DNA from: Lanius collurio
Taxonomy: Eukaryota; Chordata; Aves; Passeriformes; Laniidae
Direction of reading: 5' to 3'
NCBI GenBank assembly: GCA_020086605.1
Contig: JACBWW010000017.1
Coordinates: 2,897,500-2,961,499 of the forward strand
Length of the DNA stretch: 64,000 bases
A model generated the notes under the pieces. The model saw only the letters and a list, made by a program, of their open reading frames with translations, had not been told where the DNA came from and made no database searches. Positions 23,191-33,880 of this stretch are shown piece after piece (position 1 is the stretch's first letter; each line of letters begins with the position of its first letter). A program made the position numbers and the translations under genes.

Positions 23191-23963
23191 ACCTCCTTCC
23201 TTGACTGGCCTCAGTGAGCAGCCAGCCTTGCCACACACAGGACAAGGTGTCCCTTGAGGAGTTTAAAATTGCCAATAATTTGTATAATTCATGGGGGTTC
23301 TCTCTTCTTCTCTAGAAATATCTCATATATCTATTTCCCAGCTTTCTGTTCCACTTCTGTAGAATTATAGAGAAGGGGAGAGAAAGCTCAGGATGAGGTA
23401 TGTTCTCCTGACTTCATGCAGCTCTTCTTTTTTTTTTCTTTGTTAAAAAAAATAGAAAAGGAGTATGTGAGGCTGGAAAAGAGGCGAAACTGCATCTGGC
23501 ATCATTTCATCTGAGCAAACTTTCCACAAGAGTGAGTGAAATACCTCCAAAGCTGGGGAAAAGTGCTCCACCTCCTGCACACCCACCAGGCTTATCGGAT
23601 CACTCACGCTGCAGGAACCTGCCTTGAAGTTCTTGGCCTCATAAGGATCCTGAACACACAGTGGTATCAGGTTCTTTCCCAGTGTTTCCAAAACACCAGG
23701 AGAGAACTGATTCTTTATTCCTTTTCAAGTTGCTCCTAAAGTGGTGCAAAATTCAGTTTGAATGCCTTGCTTCCATAACCAAAGCAGGTGAGGATGTCTC
23801 ACATCTCCCCTGCTCTACACACAGAGTTTTAAGGATGAGCACTGATGTCTCCTGAACATCAGAGATCACAGACAGCAGAAACAAAACAGCATGTCTTGTG
23901 GGGAAATAAACATTTCGTAATTGCTAATGTTTCCTTTTGGATAAGTGAAAAGCCTGAACACAT
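23191..23963. other. non-coding stretch, nothing recognised
   Basis: Frames at 23443-23691 (minus, 82 codons) and 23536-23739 (plus, 67 codons) overlap in antisense and have no domain. T-rich (23425-23450) and A-rich patches are present. Confidence 0.5.
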
Positions 23964-23991
23964 TAAAAAAGAAAAAAAAAAAAAAAAAAAA
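23964..23991. repeat. poly(A) tract with one G
   Basis: Twenty-seven A bases interrupted by one G at 23971. I looked upstream for a retrotransposed gene copy and saw none. Confidence 0.95.
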
Positions 23992-25700
23992 GATATTTAA
24001 TTTCTAGTTTAAATACAGCTGCAGTAATTCTTATGCACCACACAGCTGTTCAGAGGCCTGGCAGCTGTCCATATCTTATGTGTCCTATCATGTATTTTCC
24101 AGTATTGTCCTCTTGACACATAATGACTGTCTTTAACTGTTGGGAAAAGATAGTAGTCCTTGAGTTAAACATATTTATGTCTCATTACTGCTGGCTTTTG
24201 CACCCACTGAGCCTCTCCCCTTACCTCCCTGTGACCGTGGTCTTGTTAGAGAGCAGAGTCATGTGGGTTTTTATTCCTTTCTTTGACATAATCCTCCATA
24301 CTGGTGGCTGACCCTAAACTGTACACTTGTTTGTTCGACAAAAACCAAAATCATAGCTAACACACATTCATATTGTGCAAATAACTGGGATGACAAATGT
24401 TTCGACCAAAACACCAACAGATGTGCCAGTGCCACTGCCAGTGCAGAGTGGGAAGGGTGGCTGACAAGTTTTCCTGCCAGCATGTGATGTCATTCAGCAT
24501 TCACTTCTTAGAGAATAGAATTTCTGTTTTTATAGATAAAATGAGACTAAAGAACATCTTACCCTGTATCATGAGTATTTTTGTAAATAAGCTTTTCAAT
24601 TTTTCTTACTGACTTTCATTCCAAGCAAAAATAGGTGTGGTTGAAATGCTGTTGCTCAGACTGCACAGAGAAAATGCATTATAATGTTTAACTAAAGATG
24701 TTGTGCAGCTCTGGGAAAGGTTTCCTCCACTCTGGCTTCTGACAGCTTCCAAAGTACAAGATGCAAAAGCCTCACAAGGTGCTTGTGCAACAAGGGCACC
24801 ATTTTCCTCTTAAAACTGGGGAAACTGAGGCTGGAGACCAAAAGCTCTCCGTGCTCCTGCCTAGTGACATTCCCTCACAGGGACACTTCTAGGAAAGACA
24901 AAAGCACAGGTAAGGGGCACATGGCTGTGGATACCCTGTGCCTCCTCTGCCTGGATTTGACAGTCCTGGCTCAGTCAGTGTCTTGTTACCTCTACGTGGC
25001 TCTGGGTTGGTGCCAGCTCATGTCCAGCCAGCTCAGAGTAAAACCACAGAAGTGTGGTGTTTTCACCTGTCTTTGTAGGTGCTGCTTATCTCCTCTGTTT
25101 TTACAAAATATAAAAAGCACCTTAAAAGAACATTAAGATTTTTCAGCAGACAAGCTGAGCTGTGCCTCCTTCATACATGGCACTGAATCTATTTTTCCAT
25201 TGTGCTGTTGTCTTTTTTCTTTTTTTAAACCACAGATTAGCTTCTGTATCACTTTCTAGCCCCACCTTACCTCCTCCCATATTTGTATATTCTAGCATAT
25301 CAAAGCAAGATGTTTTTACATGATAAGCTCTCTTCTCTCTCTGCAGCTTGGGTAAACAGTTTGCCCAGAAATGTTTCACTCACTACTGTGTTTCATACGT
25401 CACCTGCAGTTTGTAGTTGAAGTGTAGTTTCTACCAGGTAACTGCAGTACAAAAGACATGCCCTGGTTCTATTTGCCCTTAATCTGGGAAACAGTAAGAA
25501 CAACCACAAGTTACTATTCCTGTGTAGCTAAAGATACAGAAAAAATATTAGTTTAGGGAAAATATGTTACTGTGTTTTGTAATACATGTGCCTCTTCTAG
25601 CTATTCACTCCTGGGCACTGGGAAGTTCATTTTTAACCTTAATTTTGAGTCCAGTACCTTTTGGCATATGAAATTATCTAGCACTGAAGTCTATTTACAA
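23992..25700. other. non-coding stretch, nothing definite recognised
   Basis: The longest frame is 117 codons on the plus strand (24783-25136), with no domain. It contains 'ACTGGGGAAACTGAGGC' at about 24817-24833, a word shared with the MIR core, but too little else matches. No other repeat was seen. Confidence 0.45.
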
Positions 25701-25737
25701 AGTTGTTCATTTCCTGATTTTATTTTTTTTTAATTAG

Positions 25738-25769
25738 AAGAAAAGAGGAGGCCCTCTGGAGCTCGCCAG
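25738..25769 (+). other. candidate 32-nt exon with strong splice sites
   Basis: The upstream side has a branch-point-like CTGAT, then a long T-rich tract (TTTTATTTTTTTTTTAATTAG) ending at 25737. The downstream side is CAG|GTGAGC at 25767-25775, close to the vertebrate donor consensus. Between them are 32 bases beginning with the purine-rich AAGAAAAGAGGAGG, which resembles an exonic splicing enhancer. One frame stays open from the acceptor to a TAA near 25917, about 60 codons without an ATG start. No homologous protein was recognised. It could be an exon of an unseen gene, an exon of a long non-coding RNA, or a chance pairing of sites. Confidence 0.3.
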
Positions 25770-28700
25770 GTGAGCAGCTCATTGCACGTACCAGCTCTTC
25801 ATCATCTCTCAGATGAATATTACACACTGAACAGCAAAAATACATTTTGGACAGACTCTATACTTGGATTTTCAAATGCTAACAAGATGGTAAATGGGAA
25901 GAATTTATTTCTATAAGAAAGCTGTACACTTCTCTCAGCCAAAAGCTAACTTTAGATGCTTCAAGTTTGAGACTTGTTAGCCCTGTTTGTCCTCAGGTTG
26001 TCCCCAAGGGTTTTTATAGAAAAGGAATTATGACACCCTCTGCAAGACCAATGGAGTTGGGATTAACCTGACAGCATCTTTCAACTGCAGCTTTTTCACA
26101 CTAGCAAATTTGCAATTTCTTTGGTATCATAGGGAAGATGTTTGGTTTTTTTCCTTTCTTCAAAACTGAGAAGAATTTTTGGTGAAATTTTCAAACAAGT
26201 CCACACTAAAGACTGTCATTGTCCCAAAACATGTTGCAGCAATGGTTGTGCAGTATCACCTAGAGAAACCTCCAGTTTCCCTCTGGAATTTTTCCTGACA
26301 GACACCAGCATACTTCTTGCTCCAGATTTTCCTTCATGTTACTTCATAGGTTCTGCAGCACTCATGTCTTTTCCCTGGTGCTTACACCCTTGACTTACTC
26401 ATAGGCACTCAGCATGTCTCCCTTTAGCTATACATATCCAGTTCTTTTAATCTTTTATCATAAATCAATCATTCCAGTGCTTAATCATCTGTTCTCGCTC
26501 CCCTGGAACGCTCTTCTGCTCCTCTCCCTTCCTCCAATCAGTGTTATGTTCCCAGAACCAAATTCATTTTTCTAATTGCATGACCAAAGCAGGACAGCCA
26601 TCCTTTGAATCTATACAATGAGACTCAAATCAACTAATAGGTTTGGTGAGTCATCACTGCCATTGGTACCTGCCAGTCAGCTATTATTTTGTATAAGTTC
26701 TTTAAAAATAGGGATTCAAGAAAGTAGACTGGATAGAGATGAGGGTGGAAAATGCTGGTGCTTCATTTCAGGCACAGACTGATCCACAGGATCCAAAACC
26801 TCAGAGACAATGTGAGAATTTAGATCCCAATGTGGCTTCACGGCCTACAGGACTCACTTTTATTTGAGGCATTCAGCCTTGTGGCTCTCCTAAAGAAGTC
26901 AGACTCTTCTCAGTTCAAGCAGCTTCCCAACTCCACTAAAACTACCTGACTGATCAGGACAGAAATCATCCATAGGCATGTAGGCCATAGTTTTCCCTTT
27001 GAATCATAAATTAATTACCAGAAAAGGAGACATAGTAAAAGAAAAAGAATGAAAGAGAATAAAGAAGAGTCTAGGCGTAAATAAGACCCTGGAAAAGCTG
27101 AAATTTTCAATCTTTTGTATTGACCTGAAGGGGGGAGGGAAAGAAATAAAGGACCCAGTCTTGATGCTAGACTTTTTCTGGTCCCTGAAGAAGAAAGAAT
27201 TTTTCTCCTATTCTTATTCATGAGGACTAAATTAACTTGTGAGTGCCATGGAGATGTACAAACTTGGCCCCTGAAAGAGAACAGAAAAGATTGTGAGCCC
27301 CTCAGTCCATCCTGGAAGGGTCAGGGAGGCTCTAGGGACAGGACAGTGCTCCTGAGCATGCTGGTGTTGCCAGGGCAGATGGTGTCACAGGTATGGGCAC
27401 AATGCAAAGCCAGCCTTTACAAACACAGATGGATGTGAGAAGGAGACCAGCTAGACACAGGTGAATATGAGAACAGGCAAAGTCTGACAGGGGAGCTACT
27501 CCTAGTGGCTCAGGTAAGCAAAACATTTTCACCCCCTTCAAAGGCAAGCAGGAGCCAGGATATTCTGTTTATAATTTGGGGGATTTTTGAAATCATAAGT
27601 CTTTCATTATAAAATGCCTGAAGCCCTCAGTCACAGCAATCAAGCCCTGCAATATCCGGTGTCATGCAAAGAAGTACCTTTTGTATTGTAACAAACATCA
27701 TCAAAGGGCTTAATTCTAAATCATGTTAGTCAGAAGAATGTACTGATGATCTTTCTGATGAGTACATTTCCTCATCAAAAATTCTATGTTTCTTACTTCT
27801 GTAATGATCTTCAACGGTCAATCTGAAAAAAGCATCCCTAAATCCAAAAGTACTCAAGTTTGTGCTTACCTTTTCAGCCTGCTTGTGTTCTTGGACCCAG
27901 GTTTTACCCCCATGCTGTGATGGTGCTGCTTCTCAGGTGCATCCTTGCAGTACCAGTGACAGCTGTGCCCACCCTGAAGGCCACTTCATTCCCCTCAAGG
28001 GTGGGTTGTGACAACAATCGACAAATGTTTGGCACAATCAACTTTTTCTGGCAGATTCTTTTTGCAAATATACAAGAAATATTTCTAGAAGTACAGTGGT
28101 CAACAATTTTTCATGACTGAGTACTATGGGCAGAAGAGCCCCACAACACATAAGGCCTTAATCTTACAACATAAGATGGGTGTTAATTAAGCTGCAGTTA
28201 ACTTCATTTGCTTGCACACACAGTGGTGAGATCCAGCCTGTTAATGTCTGATAGATGCTGAAAGTGAGGGACAAAATCTTATCTCATTTTGGCCATATGA
28301 ACCTCTATAAATATAATCCAATGCAGGTACACAACAGAGCCTGAGCATTCAAGGCAGCCCCCTAAACTGGAATTTCAGACAGAAGAAATTTTGCAATAGA
28401 CTGAAAGTTCTGGCCTGTCACCAGGGACCTTTTCATGATAAACACCAAACCCTAAGAAAACAGAAAGAAGCTTCTGCATAAGTGATATTTTAATGGCATA
28501 CTAAGAGCCCAGTCTGCAAGGGTGGCAAATCCTGAAATCTTGTCTTGTTCCTTCCAATCATTGAAAGACCTTCTGCCTGCATTCTTTGTCTACAGTCAAA
28601 TCTTAGAGGGCTTGGCATGGTGTGGTGCTGTTGGGGTCTTATTAAACTGACTAAACTTCATCCCACATCTTGTTTCAGAGGTGTCATGTTCCACCAGATC

Positions 28701-31700
28701 CATCATCCCCAACCTGGCAGGGTGTGGCCACCAACAGGGACTGAGATTGAAGTGAAATGATGAGAAAGCTCTAAGAGTAAAAAAAAAAAAAGCATAAATC
28801 TGCAGCAGCTTGGTTGTCTCCTGTAAATACCAAGGAAAAAATTGAAATTAGTTTCTTGGGAGAATTAAAAAAACTGAATAAAGAAATGGTCTCTGCCAAT
28901 GTCTATCACTTGACAGATGGCATCCTAAGGAATTTAACACCTACCTGTGACTTATACAGAGTTATCTCAGGTCTTTGAGAGAGCCTTGGATGTACATTTT
29001 CTGCTTGTTCCAGTGAGATTTAAAAAGTATACTTGGGTTTACAAGACACAAATATGCTCTGAGAATAACCTCTACAAAAATTATGCATTTTGGGAAAGAT
29101 CTGGCAGACTTTCAGGCAGTTTTTAAGATCTCTTGTATATGCAAAGGGAGCTTTGATTTCTTGATTAAGATAGATTTATAGCAGCAGTAGCACCTATTTA
29201 AATATTATGATAACTAATGAAAAAACCCTCAATTTTAGTTTGCATTTAACAGAAATGTCATCCCTTAATGCTGTTAAGAGAGCTGATTTCTCTCTTCCAG
29301 TACTTCAGGGGTTCTTTTTGGACATAATATACATCTAAAGAATGACAAGGAAATATATCTCACTTTTTTAATGAGCCCTGCAAACATAATATCATCTTTA
29401 GCATTATTTCATTAATATAGAGAAATTACATTACTTCTCTTCCAAAACCTGTTTGAATGTTTGTCTACATATCTATCCATTGTGTTCTTCCACAGGTGAG
29501 GACTGAAGCCTTTACTAACAACAGGATTTTGGCATGGCAATGTTCAGCAATCCAATATATAGCCATGCTACTGTCATCAAACTGGCAAAAGAAATCAAGC
29601 TCTAAGTAGTCATTATCAAATGAAACTAGCTCTAAAATAGAATATTCAGTCATCCTGAGATTAGATTTTAATGTAAGTGTTTGGTACTTAGGTGTAATGA
29701 TAGGTTTCTACTCACAGTAATTACTGATTTTCTATGTAAAACTATAAAGTTTAAGAGAAAATACTGACCCATCTTCACTAAGAGGAATTAAAATAGCTGA
29801 GATACAGGAATATTCGTAGGACAGCTGTAAGAAAATGAAAGGAACTTTATCCTGGCACTATCTGAAAGTTTGAATTTTTTAAAGTGTTCTTTAAAGCACA
29901 TTGCTTTAGGTATGTTGTGGCCATTAATTGTTGTTTTCTGTAAGCAATTCTATTTAAGTAAATAAAACACACATTTGTGTAAAGTTCAAGCAAGATGTGA
30001 CACAGATCTTCCTAAATGTGTCCCTTCTCAGCCACTTAGATGTCATTTTCTAAGCCCTCAGTTTTACTGACTCAGTTTTGTCAGACTGTGTAAGAATTAG
30101 GAAAAATGCATATATTTTTTAAAAGATGATATGTAACTAATATATTGGTCAAGAATTTGTGATGGAGTTAATTCCCAGCAAGGCTGATGGAAACAAGGTT
30201 GTCTGAAGCCCAGATGGGTGAACACTTCTCAGTTGATTGTAAAGGTAAAAGTTTTATGCAGTGAAGACTCAGTATCGTGTTTGGGTGTTCAAAGACACAT
30301 TCTCCATCTGCAAGGAGAATCTTTTTTTTCAGCTTATTAAAATTTTATATCAAAGCTGCTTTTGAAGCAAAAGGAGATCTTCAAATAACTTCTTCATGCT
30401 GAATTATTTTTTTCAGAGAGCACCAAGAGTTAAAATCTTCTTTGCAAACATGGCTGTTTTCACTGTAGGCTCGAGTCTCTGGGCTGATCAGCTGCCCTGT
30501 TAGAAAGATGTTCTTGCACAATGTGGTCCATCTCAGCTTTGTAAATAGAGCTGGTAACTCTGAAAGTGTCCATTTAATTCCAGGACCAGGCAGACCACCA
30601 CGAGGGCTATGTGGTGTATGGCTATGTGGTATACATCTCCTCCAATCTGCATGTGATTTATTCAATGAAAAACATCTTTTTACCATAGTGGAAAGTTGTA
30701 GATGTTATTGACTTTTCTGCTAGAAAATGAACTCCTCAAAGCCTGAGTTTTATGGGCAAAAACATAGAGAAACTGAAAGGAATATAGACTAATGACTTTT
30801 TAATTTTCACCACAAATGAAAATGTTTTTATCTTTAGGGAATATCCAGTTAAAATAAAACACAAATAAATATTCAAAATGTTTCCCTATGTAGATGTAGC
30901 GATGTATCTCATTTTTCATTACTCCAATTTTAGATGTAAAACAAAAAACCCCTTTTGCTTTTTTTTGAAACACACTCAGCCTGCTAACACTGCCAGAAAA
31001 GCAAAGTTAATAAGCCAATTTGTTTCGTTTTCAAGCAGACATCCTTGTGTTTTATCTCAAGTTGCTTTTCAAGCTACAGAGAAAGCACCTGTAAACATGT
31101 GTTGCAGAACTACCTCATTATCCTCATTCAAACCCTTTGCAAGCACCATTAGTCAGGTACTGTTTTCAAGCAGATGCATTTCTGAACTTAATACATTCTT
31201 TCTCAGTAAATTATTCACTCATCCAAAGTGACTCTCTTTTCATAGTTCCTGTCCAGCTTGGTGGTCCTTTGCATGCAAACTGAATAATGGATTTGAACTC
31301 CTAATAAATGGAAGGCAGACAGACATACAGACTGATAGCAATGTACTTCTTTCCAAAATACCTAATTTCTTCATTTTTCATGTATGAAACTCCTGAGTTC
31401 CACTTTTTAAGGTTTTAGGGGGATTGGTGCCCAGGCACAGGAGCTATCAGGTGACTTTGATTCTTTTGATTTTCTTTAATTTCAGTAGGAAGAGTTGTCT
31501 TCTGTTCTTTTTAACCTTGTTTTGTTTCATGAATCCATACAGTATTTTACCTTTGTTTCCCCAGATTCCCAAAATCTCCTGTAGATTTAAACTGTGTGAG
31601 TCATTCAGATAGATACACTCATTTTAAGGCAACATGTGGAACCCAAGAGCTTCCAGGATGCTCCAATGAGAACCCAAAGGTAACCTGACTGCAGAGCTTG

Positions 31701-32793
31701 CAATGTAACTTAATCTTTAACACTCCAACACTTAAAAATGTTCTTTTTCACTGTATGCTGAGTAAGGCTTATAGCAAATCTATACCTTTACTTAGGCTTT
31801 TATGATTCTGTTTGTCATCATATTTGGTCAGCTTTGTGTTCCTTTTCATTTAGGGAAAATGATAGTCAAGCATGTCTCAAAATAAAGCAGAAATTAAAAG
31901 CAATGGCTCATCACATCTCTCCTTGACCACATTGTTTTTCCAGGTGGCAAGGTGACTTTAGACAGGGGGTAAATTATTTTATATCTGTCGAACATCTATA
32001 GTTTATATTGAAAGGGAGTTTAGGAGAGGGAAGTTTTGATGAGGAATAGAATATGAAGAACAGAGTATATCAAATGTACTGAAATCCCAGTAACTTCAGT
32101 GGGCAAGCAGATACAGGGGAGACAAGGCCTAAATTCAAGGCTACTCATAGCAGAACCAGACTGATAGGTTGTTGAGCTCTCTGAGCTCTTAGTATGGATA
32201 ACCAGTGACAGAAAAATACTTCCCTGGCTGATAAAGCTGTAGCAACAAGAGAAGAGTGAAGTCACTGCAGGTTCTGTGGAGCAAGGATTTTGTAGGGACA
32301 GCTGGACGACAGGCTGCTTGTCCTGTTGGCAGGTGACTCTCTCTCCACCTCAAAGAGGCAATCAGAGTTATTCTGCATTAGTGAGCTCCCGTTCTGTAGT
32401 CTTTAAATCAGCTGAAAATCTCTTCACTATTACAAGATGACAGTTTAACAGGCAGCTCCCCCTTCTTGCTTTCTATTTAGGGGAACAAGTCAGGCTATAA
32501 ACATGGGACTTGTTACAGCTCAGGGCCAAGGTATGGGTCCATCTTGGCTCTCTGGATATAAATACAGGTGAGTCACTGGATGTGCCTGTACACACCTTGA
32601 AAGAAAAGTACCTGAAGTGATCGCTGACTGCCAGGAAACTGTGCCAAATTGTTGGCAATGTCCTTTGCTCCTCCTTGGCACATCATTCATGAGTGCTGAG
32701 CCAAGTCAGAGTCTGCCCTTTGGCTCCTTTCATTGGCTCACTCATTGCTACAATGTACATATTTTCTAATGAACAATTGTGTACACCCATGTA
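25770..32793. other. 7-kb non-coding stretch, no gene or repeat family recognised
   Basis: AT-rich with a 13-base A-run (28779-28791) and a 15-bp duplication at 30605-30634. The longest frames are 30878-31231 (plus, 117 codons) and 30381-30686 (minus, 101 codons), with no domains, signal peptides or recognisable families. TTACCTTTTCAG at 27868-27879 resembles a splice acceptor, but no matching donor follows in a sensible frame. No CR1 or MIR words were found, which is a long repeat-free interval for this window. Confidence 0.5.
30605..30634. repeat. 15-bp imperfect tandem duplication
   Basis: GGCTATGTGGTGTAT is followed by GGCTATGTGGTATAC, two copies differing at the end. Confidence 0.85.
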
Positions 32794-32816
32794 CACACAC
32801 ACACACACAAACACAA
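32794..32816. repeat. (CA)n microsatellite
   Basis: About eight CA units with one interruption (AAACACAAC) at the 3' side. Confidence 0.95.
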
Positions 32817-33249
32817 CTTTTCCACAGATTTCAGCATCACTTGTCACGACTTTAGTTGCTCTTCTTTCAAATGGTGTGTGGTGAATATTATTTATGCTTG
32901 TGACAGCATGCACAGAAGTTTCTGTGCTTCTGAGGATTTTACTTCAGTGTTTGCTTACTTACTGCATGGAAGTCCTCTTGGTATTATCTTAATTTGCTTA
33001 TATATAAAAAAGGAGTCAAGCAAAGAATTTCTGTAGGTCATTTAAATAAATATTTCCTTTTAGATCGAAATTTGTACCTGTGCATAAATGTGATCTAATG
33101 GTTCAATTCTGATCTACTTAAGAATATGAAAGTGTTTAATAACTGCTATGAATTCAGTGGCCTTGTCAAAGATCCTCATGGGTATATCTAAGAACTGAAT
33201 TTGGTTTGCAAACTAAAAGAATCCTAAACTGCCTCTTTTTCTCTTTGCT
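32817..33249. other. non-coding stretch, nothing recognised
   Basis: An 85-codon plus-strand frame (32779-33036) crosses the CA repeat and has no domain. The rest is ordinary AT-rich DNA. Confidence 0.5.
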
Positions 33250-33880
33250 GATGGTGTGCATGGTGCACGCTACTTTTTCACTGTAGTGGGATGAAAGATA
33301 TTTTCAAAGATACTCTTGCAATAATAAAGTGAGGGTGTTGTACAGCCAGGGTTTAACCGGGAAACGCTCCACTTTTCAAAAAAAAAAAAAGATTCCTCCT
33401 CCTCTCTGCGAGATCTTTGCCAAAGGGTGTACATGTTACTGTTGCAGCCAAAATTACTGTTATAGCCAAGGGATGTACACGTTTCTGTGTAAGCGCCGTG
33501 CCAAAGGGTGTGCGAGTTACAGTTCAAAGTTACAGTTGAAGGGGCATTCCTGGCTTTAACGTTTGTGATCTGCTTATCCAGTCAATTAAACGTGGTTCAT
33601 TTTCAGATGGCTGAGGGGATTGCTCATGTGATGCAGAGACTATTCCTATGGGAGCCCTTAAAAACAAGTTCCCTTTTAACTTTTTGGTGTTATGCAAGGT
33701 ATTACTGGTACTCATGGTATTCCCCATTCCTTGTACAATACGTGCTTCTGCAAAGAATAGCTTACCTCCAATTAAAGATGGTAAAAGTGCTCCATTTTTT
33801 TTCTCTAAGGGTGCCAAATACATTGTCAGTCTGCCCCAGGCCATGCATGGCTGCTTAGCAGGCTACTGCGTGCAGATGTA
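33250..33880. other. CpG-retaining segment with degenerate internal repeats, possible mobile-element remnant
   Basis: Nine CpG sites fall in 33358-33592, several times denser than the surroundings. The word GCCAARGGRTGT occurs three times in the same direction (33419, 33465, 33500), each followed by an ACATGTTAC-, ACACGTTTC- or GCGAGTTAC-like word, giving a degenerate repeat with spacings of 46 and 35. A 13-base A-run (33378-33390) and AATAATAAAG (33320-33329) are also present. Frames on both strands fill 33508-33881. One plus-strand frame (33648-33881) begins with a hydrophobic leader-like stretch, but I recognise no protein. The texture suggests a remnant of an LTR element or another insertion, though I cannot define ends or family. 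Confidence 0.35.

Noticed and set aside
23964..23991. Poly(A) tract as the tail of a retrogene
   Set aside because: No gene-like sequence, target-site duplication or poly(A) signal at the right distance upstream.
24810..24850. MIR core word ACTGGGGAAACTGAGGC
   Set aside because: Only about 30 bases match and the flanking MIR words are absent.
24881..24914. Possible 29-nt exon between CTCACAG and CACAG|GTAAGG
   Set aside because: Weak pyrimidine tract, and the size and frame give no support; likely a chance pair.
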